A stretch of 64,000 nucleotides of DNA from Nocardioides sp. zg-1308. GTDB lineage: Bacteria; Actinomycetota; Actinomycetes; Propionibacteriales; Nocardioidaceae. How positions within the stretch are numbered: the first letter of the stretch is position 1; the number at the start of each line of letters is the position of its first letter. The translations under genes were made by a program, and so were the position numbers. The stretch is taken from contig NZ_JABJQY010000004.1 in NCBI RefSeq assembly GCF_013155375.1, positions 739,234-803,233 on the forward strand. Direction: 5' to 3'. This document shows, one piece after another, positions 49,119 to 57,832 of the stretch. The notes beneath the pieces were generated by a model. It saw only the letters and a list, made by a program, of their open reading frames with translations. It ran no database searches and had not been told where the DNA came from.

Positions 49119-50818
49119 GCCTTCTCCTTGCCGTCCCTCGTGCCGTCCTCGGTGCCGGTCCCCGGGTCGTCCCCGGGTTGCTCGTGCGGGGGCCGGTCCA
49201 GCCGGGCGAGCTCCCGCTTGAGGACCTTGCCCGTGGCGTTGCGCGGCAGCTCGTCGAGGAACACGATCTCGCGGGGCACCTTGAACCTCGCCAGGTTGAC
49301 CCTCACGTGCTCGCGCAGCTCGTCGTCCGACACCTCGCCGGTGCGCACCACGAAGGCGCGCAAGCGCTGACCATAGTCGTCGTCCTCGACGCCCACGGCA
49401 GCGACCTCCCGCACGCGCTCGTGGGTGACCAGGCAGTCCTCGACCTCCTGCGGGAAGACGTTCTCGCCGCCGGAGACGATCATGTCGTCGTCCCGTCCCG
49501 CCACGTGCAGCCGGCCGGCGTCGTCGAACCAGCCCACGTCGCCCGACGACATCAGCCCGTCGACGACCTCCTTCGACCCGCCGTGGGTGTAGCCCTCGAA
49601 GAGCAGCGCGTTGCCGACGAAGATCCGCCCGGTCTCCCCCCGGGGCAGCTCGCGACCGGACTCGTCGAGGATCCGCACGACCGTGCCGTGGGGCGGCCTG
49701 CCCGCCGAGGTCGGGTCGGCCCGCAGGTCCTCGGGCGTGGCGATCGAGGCGTAGGCGACCTCGGTGGAGCCGTAGATGTTGTAGAGGTTGTCACCGAAGC
49801 GGTCCATCCACGCCTCGGCGAGCGTGGCCGGCAGCGCGGAGCCCGACGACGCCACGACCCGCATGCGGGACAGGTCGATCCCGTCGAGCACCCCGGGATC
49901 GAGCGCGAGCATCCGCTGGAGCATCACCGGGACCACGACCATCGACTCGCAACGCTCGTCCTGCGCCGTGCGCAGCGCGGTGACGGGGTCGAACGTCCTC
50001 CGCAGCACCAGCGTCGAGCCGAGCAGCATCGCCAGCGCGAGGTGCGCGAAGCCCCAGGTGTGGAACAGCGGCGCCGCGACGTGCGTGCGCCACCCCGCCC
50101 GCAACGGCATCCGCGAGAGCAGCGAGACCGCGGCGTCGATGCCGGCCTCCTTGCGCGGCGCCCCCTTGGGCGCGCCGGTGGTGCCGGAGGTGAGGATCAC
50201 GATCCGGGCGTGGCGTGCCGGCGGCTGCAGGTCGCCCTCGTCGTACGCCGACACCAGCTGCTCGAGCGTCTCGACCCCTGCCGGCGGGACGCCGTCGGTC
50301 CAGGCGAGCACGCGCCGCTCGACGGCGGCCCCGGCCAGCAGGTCGGTGAACTCCTCGTCGTGGACCACCATGCTCGGCACCTCGCGGTGGATGACGTCGA
50401 CGAGCTGGGGGCCGGCGAAGGAGGTGTTGAGGTAGAGGATGTCGGCGCCGAGCTTGGCCACGGCGATGGTGGCGTCGAGGAACCCGCGGTGGTTGCGGCA
50501 CATCACCGCGACCGAGTCGCCCTCGCCCACGCCGCGCTCGCACAGCGCCCTGGCCAGGGAGTTCGAGCGTCGGTGCAGCTCGCCCCAGGTCAGCTCGCCG
50601 AGCTCGTCGACGACGCCCACCTCGTGCGGGGCACGGGCGGCGAGGCCGGCGAACCCGCCGGCCGGGCCGGTGCCCCACCGGAGCACCACGCGGCCGACGC
50701 CGGCGAGCGTCCGCGGGCCGTGGGCGCGGATCACGCCCGCCCTGCCGAGCACCCGGACCGTGGTGGCGGCCCCGCCCGCCCTCGTGGTGAGGGCGCGCGC
50801 GAGGCCGCGACCGGTCAC
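49115..50818 (-). CDS. Long-chain acyl-CoA synthetase-like AMP-binding protein
   Basis: 567 residues. The first 60 form an Arg/Ala-rich head before the ANL fold. Motifs are VILTSGTTGAPKGAPR near 207, NIYGSTEVAYASIATPE near 345, GLMSSGDVGWFDDAGRLHVAGRDDDMI near 430, and the catalytic Lys in RNATGKVLKREL near the end. Its DDMIVSGGENVFP segment matches the Mtb FadD2/FadD12-like group. It activates fatty acids. The GTG at 50818 overlaps the DUF3052 stop (GTGA) and its own stop overlaps the ahpE start. Confidence 0.88.
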   Translation of the reverse strand: MTGRGLARALTTRAGGAATTVRVLGRAGVIRAHGPRTLAGVGRVVLRWGTGPAGGFAGLAARAPHEVGVVDELGELTWGELHRRSNSLARALCERGVGEGDSVAVMCRNHRGFLDATIAVAKLGADILYLNTSFAGPQLVDVIHREVPSMVVHDEEFTDLLAGAAVERRVLAWTDGVPPAGVETLEQLVSAYDEGDLQPPARHARIVILTSGTTGAPKGAPRKEAGIDAAVSLLSRMPLRAGWRTHVAAPLFHTWGFAHLALAMLLGSTLVLRRTFDPVTALRTAQDERCESMVVVPVMLQRMLALDPGVLDGIDLSRMRVVASSGSALPATLAEAWMDRFGDNLYNIYGSTEVAYASIATPEDLRADPTSAGRPPHGTVVRILDESGRELPRGETGRIFVGNALLFEGYTHGGSKEVVDGLMSSGDVGWFDDAGRLHVAGRDDDMIVSGGENVFPQEVEDCLVTHERVREVAAVGVEDDDYGQRLRAFVVRTGEVSDDELREHVRVNLARFKVPREIVFLDELPRNATGKVLKRELARLDRPPHEQPGDDPGTGTEDGTRDGKEKA

Positions 50819-51243
50819 GCGGGCGTCTTCGGGGCGACCAGGCGGGTCGCCTGCCAGTCCTTGCTGACCGCGGCCGTGGTCGTCTGCGACAGGCCCGCGA
50901 CGGGTGCCGCCTCGGCGATGTCCGCCGGGTCGACGGTCCCGGGCCTCCCGACCTTCGGCGTCAGCAGCCAGATCGAGCCGCCGCCCACCAGGTCGGTCAG
51001 CGCGTCGACGAGGCCGTCGACCAGGTCGCCGTCGTCGTCGCGCCACCACAGCAGCACCGCGTCCACGACGTTGCCGTAGTCACCATCGACCATGTCTGCG
51101 TCGATCCGGTCCTCGACCGCGACGCGCAGCTCGTCATCGGTGTCGTTGTCCCAGCCGAGTTCCTGGACGACCATGCCGGGCTTGAGCCCCAGCCGATCGC
51201 CCGTGCCGGTCGCCGGGGCAGAGTCGCCCACCGTCGAGCTCAC
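50815..51243 (-). CDS. DUF3052 family protein
   Basis: 142 residues. The conserved segments GLKPGMVVQELGWDNDTDDELRVAVED near 20-45 and DAVLLWWRDDDGDLVDGLVDAL near 65-85 define DUF3052, a small actinobacterial family usually found next to aceE. The function is unknown; a methyltransferase-like or regulatory role has no support here. The GTG at 51243 has a GGAGG 6 bases upstream. It leads the unit DUF3052, acyl-CoA synthetase, ahpE, and is divergent from aceE across 182 bases. Confidence 0.88.
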   Translation of the reverse strand: MSSTVGDSAPATGTGDRLGLKPGMVVQELGWDNDTDDELRVAVEDRIDADMVDGDYGNVVDAVLLWWRDDDGDLVDGLVDALTDLVGGGSIWLLTPKVGRPGTVDPADIAEAAPVAGLSQTTTAAVSKDWQATRLVAPKTPA

Positions 51244-51425
51244 GCAGTGCCTCCAATGTCCGGGTACGCCTGTGACAGGCGGGGATTGCGCATAGTCCAC
51301 CCGAACACAGCAGGCGCCGCAACCCCGGCCCGTCCGTCGAGCGTGTCGGTGGGACGCGTCTCACGGCAGATGCCGCTACCCATGGGTAGATTTCGTGGCG
51401 CCGCGTCGCGTGACACGATGAGTGA

Positions 51426-54209
51426 GTGAGTGACGCTGACAAGTCCCGCAAGAGCCCGGCCATCGCGTCGGTGATCCACGAGGGACTCCCCACCCAGCTG
51501 CCGGACATCGACCCCGACGAGACCCAGGAGTGGCTCGCGTCCTTCGACGCGATGCTCGACGACCGGGGCCGCGACCGGGCTCGCTACGTGATGCTGCGCC
51601 TCCTCGAGCGTGCGCGCGAGAAGCAGGTCGGCGTCCCGGCCCTGCGCTCGACCGACTACATCAACACCATCCCGCCGGAGCGCGAGCCGTGGTTCCCCGG
51701 CGACGAGGACGTCGAGCGCCGCATCCGCGCCTTCATCCGCTGGAACGCCGCGGTCATGGTGTCCTCGGCCAACCGCAAGGGCCTTGAGGTCGGCGGCCAC
51801 ATCGCCACCTACCAGTCCTCGGCGAGCCTCTACGAGGTCGGCTTCAACCACTTCTTCCGCGGCAAGGACCACGAGGGCGGCGGCGACCAGATCTACATCC
51901 AGGGCCACGGCTCGCCGGGTGTCTACGCCCGCGCGTTCCTCGAGGGCCGCCTCAGCGAGGAGCAGCTCTACCGCTTCCGCCAGGAGGTCCAGCACGGCCG
52001 CGGCGCCGGCCTGCCGTCGTACCCCCACCCGCGGCTCATGCCCGACTTCTGGGAGTTCCCGACGGTCTCGATGGGCCTGACCGCCATCAACTCGATCTAC
52101 CAGGCCCGGTTCAACCGCTACCTCGACAACCGCGGCATCAAGGACACCGACCAGCAGCACGTGTGGGCCTTCATGGGTGACGGCGAGATGGCCGAGCCCG
52201 AGTCGCTCGGCGCGATCCGAGTCGCGGCCCGCGAGGAGCTCGACAACCTCACCTGGGTCATCAACTGCAACCTGCAGCAGCTCGACGGCCCGGTCACGGG
52301 CAACGGCAAGATCATCCAGGAGCTCGAGGCCAACTTCCGCGGTGCCGGCTGGAACGTCATCAAGGTCGTGTGGGGCCGCGAGTGGGACGCGCTGCTCGCC
52401 AAGGACGTCGACGGCGTCCTGGTCAACCAGATGAACACCACGCCCGACGGCGCCTTCCAGACCTACTCGACCGAGGACGGCGCCTACGTCCGCGAGCACT
52501 TCTTCGGCGGCGACCCGCGCCTGCGCACGATGGTCGAGCACATGAGCGACACGCAGATCGAGAAGCTGCCGCGCGGTGGCCACGACTACCGCAAGGTCTA
52601 CGCCGCGTTCGACGCCGCGACCAAGCACACCGGGCAGCCGACGGTGATCCTCGCGCACACCATCAAGGGCTGGACGATCGACGCCCTCGAGGGCAAGAAC
52701 GCCACCCACCAGATGAAGAAGCTGACGCTCCCCGACCTCAAGAAGTTCCGCGACCGGCTCTACCTGCCGATCAGCGACCGCGACCTCGAGGAGTCCTACG
52801 AGAAGACCGGCGGAGCGCCGTTCTACCACCCGGGCGCCTCCTCGCCGGAGATCGACTACATGCTCGAGCGCCGCAGGGCACTCGGCGGCTCGATCCCCCG
52901 CCGGATCAACCGGTCCACCGCGCTCAAGCTCCCCGGCGACGAGCTCTACGCCGAGCTCAAGCAGGGCTCGGGCAAGAACAAGTTCGCCACGACCATGGCC
53001 GTGGTGCGCCTGCTCCGCGACTGGATGAAGGACCCGGAGATCGGCGAGCGCCTCGTCCCGATCGCCCCCGACGAGTACCGCACCTTCGGCATGGACTCCA
53101 TGTTCCCGAGCGCCAAGGTCTACAACCCCGGCGGCCAGCAGTACGAGTCGGTCGACCGCAAGATGCTGCTCTCCTACAAGGAGTCCGCGCAGGGCCAGAT
53201 GCTCCACGAGGGCATCTCCGAGGCGGGTGCCATGGCCTCGGCGACGGCGGCCGGGTCGGCCTACGCGACCCACGGCGAGCACATGATCCCGTTCTACATC
53301 TTCTACTCGATGTTCGGGTTCCAGCGCACCGGTGACTCGATCTGGGCGATGGCCGACCAGCTCGCCCGCGGCTTCCTGATCGGCGCGACGGCCGGGCGCA
53401 CCACGCTGACCGGCGAGGGCCTCCAGCACGCCGACGGCCACTCGCCGCTGCTCGCGGCGACCAACCCGGCGGTCGTGCACTACGACCCCGCGTTCTCCTA
53501 CGAGATCGCCCACATCATGCAGGACGGCCTCGAGCGGATGTACGGCTCGGGCGGGCCGGAGGGCCAGGGCGAGGACGTCATCTTCTACCTGACCGTCTAC
53601 AACGAGCCGGTGTCGATGCCGGCCGAGCCGGCCGACGTGGACGTCGAGGGGATCCTGCGCGGCATCCACCGCGTGTCCACCGCCGACGGCGAGGGCCCGC
53701 GCGTCCAGCTGATGGCCTCCGGCGTCGGCTTCCCGTGGATCCAGGACGCGGCGCGGATGCTCGCCGAGGACTGGGGCGTCCAGTCCGACCTGTGGTCGGT
53801 GACGTCGTGGAACGAGCTGGCCCGTGACGGCGCCGCCGCCGAGGAGTGGAACCTCCTCAACCCCGGCGAGCAGCACCGCACCGCCTACGTCAGCGACAAG
53901 CTCGCCGGCGCCCGGGGTCCGGTCGTCGCGGTGTCCGACTACATGCGGGCCGTCCCGCTGCAGATCGCGCGCTGGGTCCCGGCCGACTACCGGGTCCTCG
54001 GCGCCGACGGGTTCGGCTTCGCCGACACCCGCCCGGCCGCACGTCGCTTCTTCCACATCGACGCGCCGAGCGTCGTCGTCCAGGCGCTGCAGGCGCTCGC
54101 GGACGCCGGCGAGCTGCCCGCCGAGAAGGCGGTCGAGGCAGCCCAGCGCTACCGGATCGACGACCCGACGGCGACCAAGGACATCAAGCAGGAGGGCGGC
54201 GACGCCTGA
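51426..54209 (+). CDS. aceE: Pyruvate dehydrogenase E1 component, homodimeric type
   Basis: 927 residues, normal for the single-chain E1. The thiamine diphosphate site is GDGEMAEPESLG near 252 with NLTWVINCNLQQLDGP after it. Other conserved parts are YQSSASLYEVGFNHFFRG near 131, QGHGSPGVYARAFLEG near 159, and DSMFPSAKVYNPGG and SEAGAMASATAAG in the C-terminal half. It decarboxylates pyruvate and passes acetyl to E2, feeding acetyl-CoA to the fatty acid operon nearby. The GTG at 51426 lies 6 bases after CACGAT, a leaderless layout. No E2 or E3 gene lies in the window. Confidence 0.96.
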   Translation: MSDADKSRKSPAIASVIHEGLPTQLPDIDPDETQEWLASFDAMLDDRGRDRARYVMLRLLERAREKQVGVPALRSTDYINTIPPEREPWFPGDEDVERRIRAFIRWNAAVMVSSANRKGLEVGGHIATYQSSASLYEVGFNHFFRGKDHEGGGDQIYIQGHGSPGVYARAFLEGRLSEEQLYRFRQEVQHGRGAGLPSYPHPRLMPDFWEFPTVSMGLTAINSIYQARFNRYLDNRGIKDTDQQHVWAFMGDGEMAEPESLGAIRVAAREELDNLTWVINCNLQQLDGPVTGNGKIIQELEANFRGAGWNVIKVVWGREWDALLAKDVDGVLVNQMNTTPDGAFQTYSTEDGAYVREHFFGGDPRLRTMVEHMSDTQIEKLPRGGHDYRKVYAAFDAATKHTGQPTVILAHTIKGWTIDALEGKNATHQMKKLTLPDLKKFRDRLYLPISDRDLEESYEKTGGAPFYHPGASSPEIDYMLERRRALGGSIPRRINRSTALKLPGDELYAELKQGSGKNKFATTMAVVRLLRDWMKDPEIGERLVPIAPDEYRTFGMDSMFPSAKVYNPGGQQYESVDRKMLLSYKESAQGQMLHEGISEAGAMASATAAGSAYATHGEHMIPFYIFYSMFGFQRTGDSIWAMADQLARGFLIGATAGRTTLTGEGLQHADGHSPLLAATNPAVVHYDPAFSYEIAHIMQDGLERMYGSGGPEGQGEDVIFYLTVYNEPVSMPAEPADVDVEGILRGIHRVSTADGEGPRVQLMASGVGFPWIQDAARMLAEDWGVQSDLWSVTSWNELARDGAAAEEWNLLNPGEQHRTAYVSDKLAGARGPVVAVSDYMRAVPLQIARWVPADYRVLGADGFGFADTRPAARRFFHIDAPSVVVQALQALADAGELPAEKAVEAAQRYRIDDPTATKDIKQEGGDA

Positions 54210-54226
54210 CGGCGCACGCCGTCCCC

Positions 54227-54270
54227 GACGCCGGCCCGCCGCGGGTCACCCCGCGGCGGGCACCGGCGTC
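54227..54270. terminator. Bidirectional terminator covering a stop codon
   Basis: A 12-bp perfect stem (54234-54245 with 54250-54261) and loop TCAC, extended past a one-base bulge by 54227-54233 pairing with 54264-54270, for about 19 pairs. The minus-strand stop of the hydrolase (54246-54248) lies within the loop. It sits 18 bases after the aceE stop. Confidence 0.8.
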
Positions 54271-55217
54271 ACGGGGGGCTCCCCCGCCTCCGCCTCGGCC
54301 GGGACCACGGGCGCACCCTCCTCGAGGAGCTCGCGCCACCGCTCGCGGTCGTGCCGGCTCGGCTCGGTCGTGCGGATGAAGTCGCGCAGGATCCGCACGA
54401 ACCGCTCGGGATGGTCCTTGTGCGGGAAGTGGCCGGCGTTCGGCACCACCTCGATGCGCGCCGTCGGGGCGAGCTCGCCGGCGTTCTGCGCGTGGGCGAC
54501 CGGGATCACCTGGTCGTCGGCCCCCCAGATGACGCACATCGGCATCGCCTCGGTAAGGTAGGCCCGGTCGGCCATCGTGATGACCTGGCCCTTCCAGTCC
54601 ACCACCGCGCGGACGACGTGCCGGATCGCCGCCCGGGTCTGGGGGTCCTTGAAGGAGTCGTAGATCGCGGCGACCTCGCCGAGGTCGCGCAGCTCGGGCA
54701 CGCCGGTGCGGGAGAGCACCCGCAACGCGGTCGTGGTGACGTGGCGCAGCCCGGGCAGCGTGAGCAGGCCCATCACCTCCTGGAACCCGGGGGTGGTGAC
54801 CGCGCGGATCGCCGGTGACACCTCGGGGCCGAGGCCGCCGGACGCCACCAGCACCAGCCGCTCGGTGCGCTCGGGGTACTGGTAGGCGAACTGCATCGCC
54901 ACTCCCCCGCCCAGGCTGTGCCCGACCACCGTCGCGGTGTCGACGCCCAGCACGGTGAGCAGGTCCCGCATCCCGTTGGCGTAGCCGCCGACGCTGTAGT
55001 CGGCGCGCGGCTTGTCCGAGCTGCCGTGGCCGAGGAGGTCGGGCGCGATCACGGTGTGCGTGCGCGACAGCTGCCCGATGACGGGGTCCCAGGTCGTGTG
55101 GTCGCAGCCGAGCCCGTGCAGCAGGAGGACGACCGGCCCCGAGCCCGCGCGGACGTACGCCCGACGGTGCCCGTGCACGGTGACGTGCTGCAGGTGCGGG
55201 GCGGCTCGGCGGGGCAC
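54246..55217 (-). CDS. Alpha/beta-hydrolase fold protein
   Basis: 323 residues. The oxyanion region VLLLHGLGCDHTTWDPV is near 29-45, the nucleophile elbow VVGHSLGGG near 97-105 (Ser about 101), the Asp in WGADDQVIP near 225, and the catalytic His in NAGHFPHKDHP near 261. Similar proteins act as esterases, lipases or C-C hydrolases. Its place between aceE and fasR does not reveal a substrate, but lipid turnover is plausible. GTG start; a Pro/Glu-rich tail of 25 residues ends the protein. Confidence 0.82.
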   Translation of the reverse strand: MPRRAAPHLQHVTVHGHRRAYVRAGSGPVVLLLHGLGCDHTTWDPVIGQLSRTHTVIAPDLLGHGSSDKPRADYSVGGYANGMRDLLTVLGVDTATVVGHSLGGGVAMQFAYQYPERTERLVLVASGGLGPEVSPAIRAVTTPGFQEVMGLLTLPGLRHVTTTALRVLSRTGVPELRDLGEVAAIYDSFKDPQTRAAIRHVVRAVVDWKGQVITMADRAYLTEAMPMCVIWGADDQVIPVAHAQNAGELAPTARIEVVPNAGHFPHKDHPERFVRILRDFIRTTEPSRHDRERWRELLEEGAPVVPAEAEAGEPPVTPVPAAG

Positions 55218-55394
55218 TCGGACTCCAACCGGTCAGGACAGGTGCCGGATTCAACCAGACGGGACGCCGTCGTACCCCGCCACGACGGTGACGATGCGCA
55301 GTCGTGACCTGCGGCGCCCGCCACCGGCGACCGTCCCGCCCGGGGGCCCTTCGTGGGAACCCCACGAGAACCGCTGCGGCACTACAGTCGTCCC

Positions 55395-56567
55395 ATGCCA
55401 CCGTCCAGACGCCGCGCAGCCGAGGCGCTGCGCAGCTCGTCCGGGACGCTGAGCACCGCCGCGACGGGCCGGATGGCCACTGACCTGCCCTGGTTCGCCG
55501 ACCTCAGCGCCGAGGACCGCTCCTGGGTCGGGCTCATCGTCCAGGCCGGCATCCGCGGCTTCGTCGACTGGTACGACCGCGAGGTCGAGGTCTCCTCCCA
55601 CGACCCGCTGGACGTGGTGGTCTTCGGCGCCGCACCCCGCGAGCTGACGGGGGTGATCTCGCTGCAGCAGACGGTCGAGCTGGTGCGGCTGAGCATCCGC
55701 GTGGTCGAGACCAACATCGACGCCCTGCTCGACCCGGAGGACGTCGGCGAGGTCCACGACGCCGTGCTCCTCTACGCCCGGGAGGTGGCCTTCGCCACCG
55801 CCGCCGTCTACGCGCGGGCCGCCGAGTCCCGCGGCGCCTGGGACGCCCGCCTCGAGGCGCTGGTCGTCGACGCGGTCGTCCGGGCCGAGGCCGACGAGAC
55901 GGTCCTGTCGCGCGCCAGCGCGCTCGGCTGGGGCGCCCACGGCGACGTGGCCGTCGTGCTGGGCGCGGTTCCCCCGCACCGTGCCGAGCTCGACGTCTTC
56001 GAGTCCGTACGCCGCTCCGCACGCGTCGGCGACATGGATGCACTCTGCGCCACGCAGGGCGAGCGGCTCGTGGTCGTGCTCGGCGGCGTCACGGATCCGC
56101 TCAAGGCCGCGACCCGGTTGCTCGACCACTTCGGTGACGGACCGGTGGTGGTCGGACCCGTGACCGCTGACCTCGCCCACGCCAACGCCTCGGCCCGCGC
56201 CGCGCTGTCGGCCCACCGAGCGGCCAGCGGCTGGCCGGACGCACCCCGTCCCGTGGCCAGCCGCGACCTGCTCCCCGAGCGCGCGCTCGCCGGCGACGGG
56301 CACGCCCGGCGACACCTCGTCGACGAGGTCTACCTCCCCCTCATGGCCACGCGCGGCACGCTCCTCGAGACCCTCGGCGCCTGGTTCGAGCACGGCGCCT
56401 CCATCGAGGGGACGGCCCGTGCGCTCTTCGTGCACCCCAACACCGTGCGCTACCGGCTGCGCCAGGTCTCGGAGCTCACCGGGTGGTCGCCGACCCGTCC
56501 CCGGGAGGCCTTCGCCCTCCAGCTCGCGCTCATCCTCGGCCGCCAGTCCGGCCGCACCGAGTTGTAG
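55395..56567 (+). CDS. fasR: PucR-type regulator of fatty acid synthesis, FasR-like
   Basis: 390 residues. The C-terminal PucR helix-turn-helix is clear: LLETLGAWFEHGASIEGTARALFVHPNTVRYRLRQVSELTG near 330-370. The middle is a GGDEF-like CdaR fold, and the N-terminus a helical sensor. In Streptomyces the gene in this place, FasR, activates the fabD-fabH-acpP-fabF operon, and the layout here is the same. TACAGT ends 6 bases before the ATG at 55395. The stop codon lies in a palindrome that may be its operator. Confidence 0.88.
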   Translation: MPPSRRRAAEALRSSSGTLSTAATGRMATDLPWFADLSAEDRSWVGLIVQAGIRGFVDWYDREVEVSSHDPLDVVVFGAAPRELTGVISLQQTVELVRLSIRVVETNIDALLDPEDVGEVHDAVLLYAREVAFATAAVYARAAESRGAWDARLEALVVDAVVRAEADETVLSRASALGWGAHGDVAVVLGAVPPHRAELDVFESVRRSARVGDMDALCATQGERLVVVLGGVTDPLKAATRLLDHFGDGPVVVGPVTADLAHANASARAALSAHRAASGWPDAPRPVASRDLLPERALAGDGHARRHLVDEVYLPLMATRGTLLETLGAWFEHGASIEGTARALFVHPNTVRYRLRQVSELTGWSPTRPREAFALQLALILGRQSGRTEL

Positions 56568-56579
56568 GAAACCTCCAAC
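56561..56579 (+). promoter_or_regulatory. Palindrome at the fasR/fabD junction
   Basis: GTTGTAGG-AAA-CCTCCAAC: two 8-base arms with one mismatch round AAA, overlapping the fasR stop and lying 69-87 bases before the fabD start. A FasR operator for the fab operon is the natural reading. GAAAC and GTTTC further apart (56568-56605) may also matter. Confidence 0.5.
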
Positions 56580-56647
56580 GATCCCCGGGTGAGTTTCGTC
56601 GGCGTCGGACCCGCGAGCGGAGCCGCGCACCCGGCAGAGTGGACCCC

Positions 56648-57832
56648 GTGCTCGTCATCGTCGCCCCCGGCCAGGGGGCCCAGACCCCCGGCTTCCTCAC
56701 GCCCTGGCTCGAGGACCCCGTCTTCGCCGCGCGGTTCGACTGGCTGGCCACCGTCGCCGACATCGACCTCGCCCACTACGGCACGAAGGCCGACGCCGAG
56801 ACCATCCGCGACACCAAGATCGCCCAGCCGCTGCTGGTCGCGACCGGACTCATCGCGGCCCTCGACCTGTTCCCGCACCCCGCCGACGCTTTCGCCCGCA
56901 TCGGCGCGGTCGCCGGCCACAGCGTCGGTGAGCTCAGCGCGGCCGCGGGCGCCCGGGTGATCACCGCCGAGCAGGCGATGGTCCTCGTCCGCGAGCGCGG
57001 CAACGCGATGGCCGACGCCGCCGCCACCACGGCCACCGGCATGACGGCCGTCCTCGGCGGTGACCGCGAGGAGGTGCTCGCGGCGATCGAGCGCCACGGC
57101 CTGACCCCCGCCAACGACAACGGCCCCGGCCAGGTCGTCGCCGCGGGCACCATGGAGCAGCTCGCCGCGTTCGCCGAGGACCCGCCGGCCAAGGCCCGCC
57201 TGATGCCGCTGAGCGTCGCAGGCGCCTTCCACACCACCCACATGGCGCCTGCTGTCGACCGGCTCGCCTCGCTCGCGCGCTCGGTCTCCACCCACGACCC
57301 GCGCACGCCGGTGATCTCCAACCGCGACGGCCAGATCGTCCACGACGGGCGCGACGTGCTGCGTCGGATGGTCGGTCAGATCGCCAGTCCGGTCCGCTGG
57401 GACCTGTGCCTGGAGACGATGACCGACCTCGGCGTCACCGGCGTCCTCGAGATGCCGCCCGCCGGCACGCTGACCGGCATCGCCAAGCGCGCGCTCAAGG
57501 GCGTCGAGACGTTCGCCCTCAAGACGCCCGACCAGCTCGACGCCGCCCGCGACTTCTGCGACAAGCACGGGGAGGCCTCGATGATCGAGACCACGCCGAC
57601 CTGGCGCATGGTGGTCTCGCCCGCCAAGGGCACCTTCCACCTCTCCTCCGAGGCCGTCGAGCGCGACGTGCTCGCCCCCGGTGCGTCGATCGGCGCGGTC
57701 GCCAGCCTCCGCGACCGCACCGAGATCACGGCGCCCCACGGCGGCTCCGTCGTCGAGTGGCTCGTCGAGGACGGCGACCTGGTCTCCCCCGGGCAGCCGC
57801 TGCTGCGGCTCCACCCCGAGGCGACCCTCTGA
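56648..57832 (+). CDS. fabD: Malonyl-CoA:ACP transacylase with C-terminal biotinyl/lipoyl-like domain
   Basis: 394 residues, about 80 more than usual FabD. The transacylase part has GQGAQ at 8-12, the nucleophile S92 in VAGHSVGEL, an RxxRG-type VRERGNAM near 115 and the His in GAFHTTHM near 195. From about 318 a second domain follows whose end (LRDRTEITAPHGGSVVEWLVEDGDLVSPGQPLLRL) has the pattern of a biotinyl/lipoyl carrier barrel, but the modified Lys of MKM is replaced (LRD). It loads malonyl groups on AcpP. The GTG at 56648 was chosen over one at 56639. First gene of the operon. Confidence 0.9.
   Translation: MLVIVAPGQGAQTPGFLTPWLEDPVFAARFDWLATVADIDLAHYGTKADAETIRDTKIAQPLLVATGLIAALDLFPHPADAFARIGAVAGHSVGELSAAAGARVITAEQAMVLVRERGNAMADAAATTATGMTAVLGGDREEVLAAIERHGLTPANDNGPGQVVAAGTMEQLAAFAEDPPAKARLMPLSVAGAFHTTHMAPAVDRLASLARSVSTHDPRTPVISNRDGQIVHDGRDVLRRMVGQIASPVRWDLCLETMTDLGVTGVLEMPPAGTLTGIAKRALKGVETFALKTPDQLDAARDFCDKHGEASMIETTPTWRMVVSPAKGTFHLSSEAVERDVLAPGASIGAVASLRDRTEITAPHGGSVVEWLVEDGDLVSPGQPLLRLHPEATL

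Noticed and set aside
51418..51429. ATG at 51418 as the aceE start
   Set aside because: That ATG is in another frame and meets a TGA after two codons. The GTG at 51426 opens the true frame.
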